A DNA stretch of 64,000 nucleotides from SZUA-378 sp036652815 (GTDB lineage Bacteria; Bacillota; Clostridia; Lachnospirales; Lachnospiraceae). The translations under genes and the position numbers were made by a program. The stretch lies in contig JAVVVE010000014.1 in assembly GCA_036652815.1 (NCBI GenBank), positions 1-64,000 on the forward strand, written 5' to 3'. Shown here piece by piece: positions 31,400-40,338 of this stretch. The notes under the pieces were generated by a model. The model was not told the DNA's origin. It did not search any database and saw nothing but the letters and a program-made list of their open reading frames with translations. How positions within the stretch are numbered: the stretch's first letter is position 1; every line of letters starts with the position of its first letter.

Positions 31400-33694
31400 A
31401 TGTGCCAAAAAGAAATGGAACTTCAATTTGATCAGCCGGCAACAAGATGGGGAGAAGCTTTGCCGATTGGAAACGGATATCTGGGTGCTATGATCTATGC
31501 AGAAGCGGATAGAGAACATATTGAATTATCAGATCTTACTTTTTTTAGTGGTACGAAAAGTGACTATAATAACCAACCGGGTGCTTCTGATGTTTTCTAT
31601 AAGATGCGAGAGCAGATATCAGAAGGACATTATGAAGAAGCAGAAGAACTATCCAAGGATTTTTTTGGAAAACGGAATAATTATGGAACCAATCTTCCGG
31701 TTGGAACTTTACGGATTGAATTTCCGGACATTGCTTTAAAAGAAAATGCGGAATATCAACGAACATTAAATATAGAAACGGCGATAGCATCCTCTTCTTT
31801 TTATGATAACGACAGTAAGATCGTGAAAGAAGTATTGGCTTCTCATACAGATCATATGTTGGTTTATTCGGTTAAGACAGATGGTAATTTATTGAACGTA
31901 AGAATCTCTTTTGCAGGAGCCAATAGATATAGTACACAGAGGAACTATCCGCAGGAATGCGCCTTGACGTTTTGCACACATGCGTATGAATCCATCCATA
32001 GTGAGCCTGAAAAAGGAACGTTACTATGCGGAAGAGCGGTCGTAGATACCGATGGATTTATAGAAGAAAAAAATGGAGCACTTGCGGTTGAACAGGCAAC
32101 CTATATGAGGGTTTACCTGAATATGCAAACTGATTTTGACGAAAAAGTGCGGGATGAAATAGATATGCGCACTTATCTTGAGGAGAAATTAAAAAACCAG
32201 CTGTGCATAGACCGGTTGATTCCTTATCACACAGTTAAACAGAGACATAGAGAGGATATGGAACGATTATTTCATAGAGTACATCTGGACATAGAAGGCA
32301 GTCCGTTGGATCAGGCAACAAAACTGGTTCCCTTTATGTTTCAATATGGCAGATATCTTTTGTATTCCAGTAGCAGAGAAGACTCTAAGCTCCCGGCACA
32401 TTTACAGGGTATCTGGAATGACAATGTAGCTTGTCGTATTGGCTGGAGTTGTGATATGCATCTGGATATTAATACGCAGATGAATTATTGGCCTGCGGAG
32501 ATTACCAACCTAACTGAGGTAAACGGTGGATTGTTTCGGTGGATTGAAGCATTGGCGATTGCCGGAAAACAATCTGCACAGAACAATTATGGACTGAATG
32601 GGTGGGTCGCGGAGATCGTATCTAATGCATGGAGCTATACGGCACCTTACTGGGCGATGCCCATATCACCATGTCCTACGGGGGGTGTCTGGATCCTTAC
32701 ACATTTATGGGAACATTATCAATATACACAGAATGAACAATTTTTAAAAGATACCTGCTATCCGCTAGTAGAAGGGGCGGTTCGATTCTTTGTAGAGTAC
32801 CTCTTTCGAGAAGATACGCAGGGATATCTATCCTGCGGACCATCCATTTCGCCTGAAAATAGTTTTTTAGTAGATGGAAAACAACATTTTATAAGTAATG
32901 GATGCACCTATGAAGTCACCTTAATTCGTGAGTTACTGCAAATCTACATCGATGCATCAAAGGTATTACAGCAAGATAGTACATTACTGCAACGTGCCAA
33001 AACAGCGGTTGCTGAATTGATTCCGTATCAAATAACCAAAGATGGCAGAATCAGAGAGTGGTATTTAGACTATGAGGAGACGGATAAGCAGCATAGACAT
33101 ACCAGCCATTTATTGGGTGTATTTCCGTTTGCACAGATCACACCCGATCAGCCGAAACTGGCCGAAGCGGCACAAAAGAGCATAGAAACAAAATTAATAC
33201 CTCCTGAGAATTGGGAGGATACAGGGTGGGCACGCTCTATGTTGCTCCTATATGAGGCGAGATTACAGCATGCGGAGCAGGCTTATCATCATATGCGTGC
33301 GATGCTTGTTCATTTGCTGGAAAGCAATAGAATGATTATTCATCCTCCGACCAGAGGGGCGGCGTCCTTTGCTAATGTCTATGAACTGGATGGAAACACA
33401 GGGTTTACCAGTGGCATTGCAGAGATGCTGCTGCAGAGCTACGGAGGGGTGATTCGTTTGCTGCCTGCCTTACCGAAGGAATGGCAGAGCGGCAGTGTGA
33501 GCGGGCTCAAGGCCAGAGGCAATATAGAAGTGTCGATGCAGTGGAAAAACGGAATACTGACCAGTGCGGTATTGACGGCGGCAGGCAATGCTGATTGTAA
33601 AATCATCTATGAAGAGAAGGAAAAAATAATTACACTTTTTAAACATCAACCACAGGAAATCATGCAAAATGGAAAGGCTGGATTCTGCATATGA
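31400..33694 (+). CDS. GH95 family glycosidase (alpha-L-fucosidase/galactosidase type)
   Basis: This 764-residue glycoside hydrolase has the GH95 order: QPATRWGEALPIGNGYLGAM, LPAHLQGIWND, SCDMHLDINTQMNYWPAE, GPSISPENSF and HRHTSHLLGVFPF. GH95 enzymes remove alpha-1,2-fucose or alpha-galactose from oligosaccharides by inversion. No signal peptide is present, so it acts in the cytoplasm on imported sugars. I prefer the ATG at 31400, about nine bases after AAGTGGGG; an in-frame GTG at 31385 overlaps that site. It ends in an ATGA overlap with the GH31 gene. Confidence 0.9.
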   Translation: MCQKEMELQFDQPATRWGEALPIGNGYLGAMIYAEADREHIELSDLTFFSGTKSDYNNQPGASDVFYKMREQISEGHYEEAEELSKDFFGKRNNYGTNLPVGTLRIEFPDIALKENAEYQRTLNIETAIASSSFYDNDSKIVKEVLASHTDHMLVYSVKTDGNLLNVRISFAGANRYSTQRNYPQECALTFCTHAYESIHSEPEKGTLLCGRAVVDTDGFIEEKNGALAVEQATYMRVYLNMQTDFDEKVRDEIDMRTYLEEKLKNQLCIDRLIPYHTVKQRHREDMERLFHRVHLDIEGSPLDQATKLVPFMFQYGRYLLYSSSREDSKLPAHLQGIWNDNVACRIGWSCDMHLDINTQMNYWPAEITNLTEVNGGLFRWIEALAIAGKQSAQNNYGLNGWVAEIVSNAWSYTAPYWAMPISPCPTGGVWILTHLWEHYQYTQNEQFLKDTCYPLVEGAVRFFVEYLFREDTQGYLSCGPSISPENSFLVDGKQHFISNGCTYEVTLIRELLQIYIDASKVLQQDSTLLQRAKTAVAELIPYQITKDGRIREWYLDYEETDKQHRHTSHLLGVFPFAQITPDQPKLAEAAQKSIETKLIPPENWEDTGWARSMLLLYEARLQHAEQAYHHMRAMLVHLLESNRMIIHPPTRGAASFANVYELDGNTGFTSGIAEMLLQSYGGVIRLLPALPKEWQSGSVSGLKARGNIEVSMQWKNGILTSAVLTAAGNADCKIIYEEKEKIITLFKHQPQEIMQNGKAGFCI

Positions 33695-36138
33695 AAATAG
33701 AGCAAATTAAAGTTGAAAATAAAAGTATAAAAATGGAGACAAAAGACGGATTTTTTGAAATCTTTGCCATGAATCCGGGTATTATTCGCTGTGTTTACAG
33801 CAAACAGGAGAAGTGTATCAATCAGTCACTTATCATCGAGAAAGAAGTGTATGAACAATGCATTCCAATGTCTGTGACGGAAGATGAAAGTAATTATATA
33901 GTAGAAACAGCGAAGATTCGACTTCGTGTTCATAAAGAAAATGCAGCATTTTCATGGTATCAAAAAGAAACAGACTCCCTGTATGTACAGGAAATGGGAA
34001 AAGAATTGGAACAGATTCCGGTACTCCGATATAGCCTTAACGGAGAAAAACCAATGATTAAAAGAGTAAAAACCGTTGATGGAGAGAGAAATTTTGTAGA
34101 AAATTTAATAGAAAGCATAGATCGCATGGCATATCGTGCCAAATTAAGATTTAGATGGGCACAAGAGGAAGCGCTCTATGGATTAGGGCAGGGCGAGGAA
34201 GGTATCTATAACTATAGAGGGCATGTGCAATATTTGTATCAACACAATATGAGGATACCCATGCCTATGCTGTTATCCAGCAAAGGATATGCTGTTCTGA
34301 TGGATTGCTGTTCTCTTATGACGTTTCAGGATGATGAAAATGGCTCCTATCTTTATATGGATACTGTCGATCAACTGGATTATTATTTTATTGCCGGTCC
34401 TAAGTTTGATGACATAATTGATTCTTACCGGTATTTAACGGGTAAGGCATCCATGTTGCCTAAGTGGGCATTTGGTTATATTCAATCCAAAGAAGCATAT
34501 CACACACAGGAAGAATTATTACAGACAGCAGCAGAGTATAGGAAGAGACAAATCCCGTTAGATGGCATCGTACAAGACTGGAACACCTGGGAATCAGGTA
34601 AATGGGGAGAAAAGGAACTGGATCAAAGCCGATATGGAGATATGAGACATGTGAATCAATCATTACATGAGATGAATGTTCACACGATGGTATCGGTTTG
34701 GCCTACGATGAATGAGGGTACCAAGAACCATGGGGAATTTGCAGAAGCAGGTCTTTTGTTGGGAGACTATGCTACATATGATGCTTTTTCCGAAAAAGCA
34801 AGAGGTATTTATTGGAAGCAGGCAAAGGAAGGATTGTTTGATCAAGGCTTTGACTCGTGGTGGTGTGATTCCACAGAACCTTTTACCGGACCGGACTGGG
34901 GCGGAGCTATGAAAAGAGAACCGTGGGAACGTTTTATGCTGGTTGGAAAGGAACATAAAAAATACTTGGATGCAGCGAATGCCAATGCATTTGCACTGGT
35001 TCATGCCAAAGGAATCTATGATAATCAGAGAAAAACAACCAATCAAAAAAGAGTATTAAATCTAACCAGAAGCGGATATCCTGCTTCACAAAAATATGGA
35101 ACGGTTCTGTGGTCGGGGGATATATCGGCTTCTTATGAAACGCTGAAAAAACAAATTGTAGAGGGAATCAATATATCGATGTGCGGAATCCCGTATTGGA
35201 CGTTAGATATTGGTGCTTTTTTTACAGTAGGAAGTGCTTGGTGGAATAGAGGATGCGGTAATCATGAGAATCCAAACCCGATATGGTTTTGGACAGGTCA
35301 ATATAACGAAGGAGTGAAGGATAAAGGTTATTGTGAACTGTATACAAGATGGTTTGAATATGGGACATTTCTGCCGATGCAGCGCTCTCATGGTACTGAT
35401 ACACCTAGAGAAATCTGGAATTTTGGAGAAAAAGGCAGTATATTTTACGATGCGATTGAGAAATATATTCAATTAAGATATTTATTGATGCCTTATATTT
35501 ATTCTTTGGCTGGATCAGTTACGCTGCATAATGACACTATCTTAAGGAGTCTTATGTTTGATTTTGCAGAAGATAAAAACGTTTGGGAGCTTGGCTGTGA
35601 ATATATGTTTGGACCTTGCTTTTTGGTATGCCCGGTAACCAAGCCGATGTATTATGAAGCAGACAATCGCCAGATTGAAGTAGAGAAACAATGGGATTGC
35701 TATCTGCCTGTAGGCGCAGACTGGTATTTCTATTGGGATAATGAACGTTATCAAGGTGGGAAGCATGTTAGTGTTATGGCGGGTATAGATATATTGCCAC
35801 TCTTTGTGAAAGCAGGCAGTATAGTAATTACGGAAGAGGGCAAACAATATGCAACACAGCAAACAGAAAACCCTATGAAGGTTCAAATCTATAGTGGAAC
35901 AGATGCTGTTTTTGAACTATATGAAGATGCAGGAGATGGCTATGACTACGAAGCGGGTAACTATACGACCATTTTATTTACCTGGTTTGAAGAGAAAAAA
36001 ATATTAAAGATAGGCAGGAGAAGCGGTTTCTTTCAAGAGATGCAGCCGGAAAGACAATTTACGATCCAGATAATAGGGCAGACCCGATGCCAAACCATTT
36101 CTTACGTGGGCGAAGAGCTCCGGTTGGACTGGAACTAA
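33691..36138 (+). CDS. GH31 family alpha-glycosidase (alpha-xylosidase-like)
   Basis: This 815-residue glycoside hydrolase has ALYGLGQGEEG, the GH31 beta-strand IVQDWNTWESGKWG, the nucleophile Asp393 in SWWCDSTEPF and the acid/base Asp477 in WSGDISASYE. A RSHGTDTPREIW active-site loop and beta-sandwich C-terminal domains follow. GH31 covers alpha-glucosidase, alpha-xylosidase and alpha-N-acetylgalactosaminidase. The QDW..W..WG pattern fits the YicI/BoGH31-like alpha-xylosidase side, which would agree with fucosylated xyloglucan together with GH95. A host-glycan substrate cannot be excluded. No signal peptide is present. It is translationally coupled to GH95 through ATGA. Confidence 0.85.
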   Translation: MKIEQIKVENKSIKMETKDGFFEIFAMNPGIIRCVYSKQEKCINQSLIIEKEVYEQCIPMSVTEDESNYIVETAKIRLRVHKENAAFSWYQKETDSLYVQEMGKELEQIPVLRYSLNGEKPMIKRVKTVDGERNFVENLIESIDRMAYRAKLRFRWAQEEALYGLGQGEEGIYNYRGHVQYLYQHNMRIPMPMLLSSKGYAVLMDCCSLMTFQDDENGSYLYMDTVDQLDYYFIAGPKFDDIIDSYRYLTGKASMLPKWAFGYIQSKEAYHTQEELLQTAAEYRKRQIPLDGIVQDWNTWESGKWGEKELDQSRYGDMRHVNQSLHEMNVHTMVSVWPTMNEGTKNHGEFAEAGLLLGDYATYDAFSEKARGIYWKQAKEGLFDQGFDSWWCDSTEPFTGPDWGGAMKREPWERFMLVGKEHKKYLDAANANAFALVHAKGIYDNQRKTTNQKRVLNLTRSGYPASQKYGTVLWSGDISASYETLKKQIVEGINISMCGIPYWTLDIGAFFTVGSAWWNRGCGNHENPNPIWFWTGQYNEGVKDKGYCELYTRWFEYGTFLPMQRSHGTDTPREIWNFGEKGSIFYDAIEKYIQLRYLLMPYIYSLAGSVTLHNDTILRSLMFDFAEDKNVWELGCEYMFGPCFLVCPVTKPMYYEADNRQIEVEKQWDCYLPVGADWYFYWDNERYQGGKHVSVMAGIDILPLFVKAGSIVITEEGKQYATQQTENPMKVQIYSGTDAVFELYEDAGDGYDYEAGNYTTILFTWFEEKKILKIGRRSGFFQEMQPERQFTIQIIGQTRCQTISYVGEELRLDWN

Positions 36139-36264
36139 AAAAACTATTAAATATCAGAGAAAATCGTACAAAAGTCAAGAAATATGGTACAATCATCATG
36201 TGAAACAAATAGAAGCATAATAATTTGCTTTGCAGGATGATAAATACTAAGGTGGCATAAACTT

Positions 36265-36921
36265 ATGGAATTTGAACCAAGACAAAGTGCAGAAGTGGAC
36301 AGTTGGAAAGAAGTTACCCTTATCTATAATTCGGTATTGAAAGAGATCGGTACCAAGCTTGAGATTCTTAACGATGAGTTTCAGCATGTACACAGATACA
36401 ATCCAATTGAACACATTAAATCAAGACTTAAAACGCCGGAGAGTATCGTAAAGAAACTCAAGAAGAATGGATACGAGTCAACGATTGAGAACATGGTTAA
36501 ATATGTGAATGACATTGCCGGTATTCGCGTAATCTGTTCTTTTACTTCTGATATTTATAGAATTGCAGATATGATTGCCAATCAGGACGATATTAAAGTG
36601 ATTTCGATTAAGGACTATATACAGAATCCTAAACCAAGCGGATATAAAAGTTATCATATGCTAGTAACGGTTCCTATCTTTTTATCGGATCGCATCGTAG
36701 ATGCTAAGGTGGAGATTCAGATTAGGACAGTCGCAATGGATTTTTGGGCTAGTCTGGAACATAAGATCCATTATAAGTTTGAGGGCAATGTCCCACAGGA
36801 GATTAAAGATGAGCTGATAGAATGCTCTAAGATGGTAGAGAAGTTAGATGCCAGAATGCTATCTCTGAATGAACAGATTCAGAATCTTGAACAAGAACAA
36901 AAAGAAGCTGCTTCTCAATAA
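36265..36921 (+). CDS. relQ: Small alarmone synthetase (RelQ/YjbM type)
   Basis: This 218-residue protein makes (p)ppGpp from GTP/GDP and ATP under stress. It contains HIKSRLKTPESIVKKLKK, YVNDIAGIRVICSF, PKPSGYKSYHMLV and VEIQIRTVAMDFWASLEHK, the standard RelA/SpoT synthetase motifs. No HD hydrolase, TGS or ACT domains are present, which identifies a small alarmone synthetase. AAGGTGG precedes the ATG. It stands alone and ends inside a bidirectional hairpin. Confidence 0.9.
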   Translation: MEFEPRQSAEVDSWKEVTLIYNSVLKEIGTKLEILNDEFQHVHRYNPIEHIKSRLKTPESIVKKLKKNGYESTIENMVKYVNDIAGIRVICSFTSDIYRIADMIANQDDIKVISIKDYIQNPKPSGYKSYHMLVTVPIFLSDRIVDAKVEIQIRTVAMDFWASLEHKIHYKFEGNVPQEIKDELIECSKMVEKLDARMLSLNEQIQNLEQEQKEAASQ

Positions 36922-36946
36922 CCTAGGTTATGAGAAACAGCTTCTT
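36902..36946. terminator. Convergent terminator of relQ and the lipoprotein gene
   Basis: An imperfect stem of about 20 pairs (AAGAAGCTG...CAGCTTCTT with a CCTAGG centre) overlaps the relQ stop codon. On the minus strand it is followed by TTTTTG, so it is a good terminator for the lipoprotein gene; the plus-strand T-tract is weaker. Confidence 0.7.
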
Positions 36947-36978
36947 GTTTACTTCACATATGGTACAACTACTTGCAA

Positions 36979-37260
36979 TTACTCAGCAACTGTAGATGCA
37001 ACTTCTGTTGTAGCAGCTTCTGTAGTAGCAGCTTCTGTTGTAGCAGCTTCTGTAGTAGCAGCTTCTGTTGTAGCAACTTCTGTTGTAGCAACTTCTGTTG
37101 TAGCAACTTCTGTAGCAACAACTGTAGTCTCTTCAACAACAGCTTCTGTTGTAACAGCTTCTGTAGAAACAACTTCTTCTGCTGCGGTTGATCCACAACC
37201 AACTAATAACATTGCACATGTAGCTACTGATGCCATCATCATTACTAAATTCTTCTTCAT
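36979..37260 (-). CDS. Small lipoprotein with ATTEA/ATTEV pentapeptide repeats
   Basis: This 93-residue protein has a lipoprotein signal peptide (MKKNLVMMMASVATCAMLLVGC, lipobox LVGC; cited here only as its borders MKKNL and LVGCG). The mature part is a low-complexity acidic Thr/Glu/Ala/Val chain, including seven ATTEA or ATTEV units. It has no folded domain I can see. The start at 37260 follows CAGGAGG. It may be a surface spacer or a decayed lipoprotein; the length is likely to vary because the repeat is a 15-base tandem that keeps the frame. The plus strand is also open through the repeat but lacks a ribosome site. Confidence 0.75.
   Translation of the reverse strand: MKKNLVMMMASVATCAMLLVGCGSTAAEEVVSTEAVTTEAVVEETTVVATEVATTEVATTEVATTEAATTEAATTEAATTEAATTEVASTVAE
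37001..37110. repeat. 15-bp tandem repeat inside the lipoprotein gene
   Basis: About seven units of ACTTCTGTTGTAGCA with small variations (GCTTCTGTAGTAGCA) follow each other. The unit length is a multiple of three, so gain or loss of units changes protein length without a frameshift. Confidence 0.85.
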
Positions 37261-37753
37261 AATATATCCTCCTGTTTGTGGGAACATTCCCATGTCAGCT
37301 ATTTTTGATTTTATTTTGTTTGTACTACCTGCTGACAAGTTTGTATATTACAGCACGAATGTGTACAAAGTGTGAACAAATAATGAATATTATATTAATA
37401 TTATGAACACATAAAATTGCACAAGGGGAAAAAAGAAAAACAAAATCAGAATCACAGAATGAGCTGTCGCAGAAAAGAGCCTATATATGAGGAGTGCCGC
37501 GGCATCTTGCGACCCGCGGCTATTATGAAAAAATTTATCTATACTTGTAATGAATGTCATTACGATATAAACTTTTTTAAACTAACTAAAGTATAGCAAT
37601 TAATTATGTATAAATTATGAACGACATATGAAGATACCGTTAATAGTTATAAAAAGTTATCCGGATAGATAATGATACAGTACATATTGCACAAAAACCA
37701 TGGGTACACAGCTACGTGCTTCTCCTATTTGGATGGGTTTACCTATGTTGCGG
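37261..37753. other. 493-base gap with a GC-rich hairpin and a palindrome
   Basis: No convincing gene is present. GCCGCGG/CCGCGGC (37496-37502 and 37514-37520, 11-base loop) is a strongly GC-rich hairpin in otherwise AT-rich DNA, with no T-tract on either side. GTAATG-AATGT-CATTAC (37547-37563) is a perfect 6-bp palindrome with a 5-base centre, a likely protein-binding site. The leader of the lipoprotein also contains GGGAA-TG-TTCCC (near 37280). Confidence 0.5.
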
Positions 37754-37782
37754 TTGTAAAAACGGTAAAAGAATGATAAAAT
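37754..37782 (+). promoter_or_regulatory. Promoter of the coiled-coil membrane protein gene
   Basis: TTGTAA and TAAAAT are separated by 17 bases, 40 bases before the start at 37823. Confidence 0.6.
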
Positions 37783-37822
37783 ATTGAAATACAGAAAAGC
37801 AGATTTGCTTGGAGGAGATGGT

Positions 37823-38335
37823 ATGGATAACTTCATGGATAAATTAGCACAGAAATGGAATGCAGGAGAATTAATCAAGGCTAACTCAGCAGCAGAAGCA
37901 AAAGAACTGCGGAGATTACAGGAGCAGGTATCAGAATATGAAGATATCCTGCAGGAGATGAGAAAAGTCAATCTCAAGAATGTAGAATTAGTAGAGAGTT
38001 CACAGAAATTAATAGAAGAAGGAATTAAAGAAACAGCATCTATAATAGAAGCAGTGAAACAAGGAGATGGCAGTCAGGAACAGATTCAGCAACAATTAAT
38101 CACAGCCATTGCCAATAAGTCGGAAGAACTGGTGCATATTGAAAATGTCAAAGTGTATCGTAATGTACAGGCATCTACGATAGAAGCATTGGCAGCACAG
38201 ACAGCAGAATTAACCAAGCAGAATCAGGCACTGCATAAATCCAATATAACGATAATGATTGTCCTTATCATTACTTTATTGCTTTCAGCAGGTAATATAG
38301 GGATCCAGGTCTTACAGATGATGGGGGTATTATAA
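37823..38335 (+). CDS. Coiled-coil protein with C-terminal membrane anchor
   Basis: This 170-residue protein is mostly Gln/Glu/Lys-rich helix with heptad-like spacing (LRRLQEQVSEYEDILQEMRK and the region to about residue 140). It ends in one membrane helix (about 144-166) with a short tail. It starts MDNFMDKLAQKWNAGELIKA after GGAGG; a longer frame from 37784 lacks a site. I do not recognise the family, though similar anchored coiled-coil proteins occur in Lachnospiraceae. The flavin reductase gene starts one base after the stop, suggesting co-transcription. Confidence 0.7.
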   Translation: MDNFMDKLAQKWNAGELIKANSAAEAKELRRLQEQVSEYEDILQEMRKVNLKNVELVESSQKLIEEGIKETASIIEAVKQGDGSQEQIQQQLITAIANKSEELVHIENVKVYRNVQASTIEALAAQTAELTKQNQALHKSNITIMIVLIITLLLSAGNIGIQVLQMMGVL

Positions 38336-38336
38336 G

Positions 38337-38906
38337 GTGAGCAAAGAGATTTGGAAACCGGGTAATATGCTGTATCCTTTGCCGGTGGTACTGATTAGTG
38401 TAGCAGATAAGGCAGGGCATCCTAATGTATTCACAGTTGCATGGACAGGGACAATATGCACGGACCCGCCGATGGTATCTATTTCCGTAAGACCGGAGCG
38501 ATATTCCTATTCTATGATTAGGGAGACCGGAGAATTTGTTATTAATCTAACGACAAAAGAGCTAGCATTGGCGACCGATTATTGCGGGGTCAAGAGTGGA
38601 AGAGATGTCGATAAGTTCAAGGAGATGCACTTATCCATGATGCCGGGGGAACAAGTACAGGCACCTCTGATTGCAGAGAGCCCTGTCAATATCGAGTGTA
38701 TGGTTACAGAAGTGAAAGAACTGGGGACGCATCACATGTTTCTGGCAAAGGTGGTAGCAGTCCATGCGGATATGGATTATATGGATCCACAGAATAAGTT
38801 CTGCCTGCAGAATGCAGAGCCTATTGTATATTCCCATGGGGAGTATTACGCACTGGGAGATAAAATAGGGACTTTTGGATATAGTATTAAGAAAAATAAT
38901 AAATAA
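38337..38906 (+). CDS. Flavin reductase family FMN-binding protein
   Basis: This 189-residue protein has the flavin reductase-like split barrel: PLPVVLISVADKAGHPNVFT, WTGTICTDPPMVSISVRPERYS, FVINLTT and DYCGVKSGRDVDKF. Family members bind FMN and reduce it or act as small oxidoreductases; the partner is unknown. The start codon is GTG, one base after the previous stop. It is followed by a bidirectional terminator shared with dinB. Confidence 0.85.
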   Translation: MSKEIWKPGNMLYPLPVVLISVADKAGHPNVFTVAWTGTICTDPPMVSISVRPERYSYSMIRETGEFVINLTTKELALATDYCGVKSGRDVDKFKEMHLSMMPGEQVQAPLIAESPVNIECMVTEVKELGTHHMFLAKVVAVHADMDYMDPQNKFCLQNAEPIVYSHGEYYALGDKIGTFGYSIKKNNK

Positions 38907-38918
38907 TCAATAAGATAC

Positions 38919-38964
38919 AAGATTCCTTTTACAGCGCTTAGTGCTTGTGAAAGGAATCTTTTGT
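38919..38964. terminator. Bidirectional terminator, flavin reductase and dinB
   Basis: AAGATTCCTTT and AAAGGAATCTT pair around a loop that contains the dinB stop codon, followed by TTG on the plus strand and by TTGTATC on the minus strand. T-tracts are weak but the stem is long and lies between convergent genes. Confidence 0.6.
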
Positions 38965-40179
38965 ATGTAGGAGACTGCCTCTTGTAATCGAAGAAGAACC
39001 ATAGCGCTGTCTGATGCTGTCAATAGCTCCATCTAATTGACGCTGTTTCTCATTAGAGCGAGGAAGAACAGTATCAAACAAACTAAGCTGTTGTGGCGGA
39101 ATATTATCTTCGGCGATCAACTTGGTGGCTCGGATACCTAAGAGCCTGATGGGAGTCAAATCCCATAATTCATGAAATAAGCGGCAGGCAAGGGTATAGA
39201 TATCTTCGGTGGTATTGGTAGCGATGGGGAAGTTTGCCTGATGTGAAACAGACTGAAAAGTACTATATTTGATTTCAACACATACCACGGTCGCAACGTG
39301 CCTATCAGCGCGTAATCTTGCTGCTACAGATTCGGATAGATGCAGCAGTGCCTGCTGTGCGGCATCTATGGTAATTACATCTTCTGTTAAGGTAATAGAA
39401 TTGCCGATCCCCTTGGCGGCAGCGGGAATGGTGGAGATGAGAGAGTCGTCGTAGCCATTTGCATATTCCCACAGGAGCCGCCCATGGCTCTTGAGATGGG
39501 AGACCAGGATGTCGGGGTCAGCGAAAGCCAGTTCCCCGATGGTTACGATGCCGAGCTTATGCAGGACGGCGGTGCTGGAATTGCCACACATGTAGAGTGC
39601 AGATACAGGAAGGGGCCACATCTTTTCTTGTATCTCAGATTGATAGAGCGTATGAACAAGATTGGGTTTCTTGAAATCAGAAGCCATCTTGGCCAGTACT
39701 TTTTTATCGGAGATACCAATATTGACAGTGAATCCAAAAGTCTCATACACAGAGATACGTATGGCATTGGCGGCTTCCAGAGGAGATTCATATTGATGCG
39801 ATATGGGAGTATAATCCATATAACACTCATCGATACTCAACTGTTCTATATCAGGACAGATAGTAGACAGGTAGGCAAATAATTGTCGGCTTTTTTCTTG
39901 ATATAAGGCATGATTAGGTGGAGCTGACAGAAGAGAGGGACATTTACGCATGGCATTTACGATAGGCTCGCCGGTCTGGATCAAAAACTTTTTGGCAGGC
40001 ATAGACTTTGCCAGAACAATGCCATGACGTTTGGCTATATCGCCACCTATAATAGAAGGAACCAGACGTAAGTCTTCCCCGACACCACGTTCCAGATTAT
40101 CAACCGAAGTCCAACTTAGGAAAGCGGAGTTTACATCTATATGGAAAAATATTCGATTGTGGGTATCCTTATCTGCCAT
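38938..40179 (-). CDS. dinB: DNA polymerase IV (Y-family)
   Basis: This 413-residue translesion polymerase has the catalytic motifs FFHIDVNSAFLSW and LSIDECYMDYT. The IMS fingers and palm segments (FTVNIGISDKKVLAKMASDFKKP, divided here) and a little-finger domain near 240-350 follow. A LFDT-type C-terminal stretch (QQLSLFDTVL) may be a beta-clamp binding motif. TAGGAGGTG precedes the ATG. It has its own divergent promoter; no LexA box was recognised. Confidence 0.93.
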   Translation of the reverse strand: MADKDTHNRIFFHIDVNSAFLSWTSVDNLERGVGEDLRLVPSIIGGDIAKRHGIVLAKSMPAKKFLIQTGEPIVNAMRKCPSLLSAPPNHALYQEKSRQLFAYLSTICPDIEQLSIDECYMDYTPISHQYESPLEAANAIRISVYETFGFTVNIGISDKKVLAKMASDFKKPNLVHTLYQSEIQEKMWPLPVSALYMCGNSSTAVLHKLGIVTIGELAFADPDILVSHLKSHGRLLWEYANGYDDSLISTIPAAAKGIGNSITLTEDVITIDAAQQALLHLSESVAARLRADRHVATVVCVEIKYSTFQSVSHQANFPIATNTTEDIYTLACRLFHELWDLTPIRLLGIRATKLIAEDNIPPQQLSLFDTVLPRSNEKQRQLDGAIDSIRQRYGSSSITRGSLLHTKDSFHKH

Positions 40180-40232
40180 CGGTGCACCTCCTATACCATG
40201 TCTTAGGTTTCGATTAGTATCTGGTTACTATT

Positions 40233-40260
40233 ATTATACTTCAAATCTCAAAATGAACAA
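40233..40260 (-). promoter_or_regulatory. dinB promoter
   Basis: On the minus strand TTGTTC, a 16-base spacer and a perfect TATAAT are present, about 55 bases before the dinB start. Confidence 0.65.
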
Positions 40261-40264
40261 CCAC

Positions 40265-40293
40265 TTTACAAAGAAAAGAAATACTGATAGAAT
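40265..40293 (+). promoter_or_regulatory. Promoter of the M23 peptidase gene
   Basis: TTTACA and TAGAAT are 17 bases apart, 46 bases before the start at 40339. It is divergent from the dinB promoter. Confidence 0.6.
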
Positions 40294-40338
40294 GGGGCAT
40301 ATGTTGTTGCAGTTAGGCGTGAGGTGTGAAAACGAAGC

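Noticed and set aside
37001..37110. Possible CRISPR-like array
   Set aside because: Units are 15 bases with no spacers and code for a peptide repeat.
36869..37375. Plus-strand ORF of 168 codons through the tandem repeat
   Set aside because: It begins inside relQ, its Val/Ala/Ser repeat is the antisense of the lipoprotein repeat, and it lacks a ribosome site; the minus-strand frame has a signal peptide and GGAGG.
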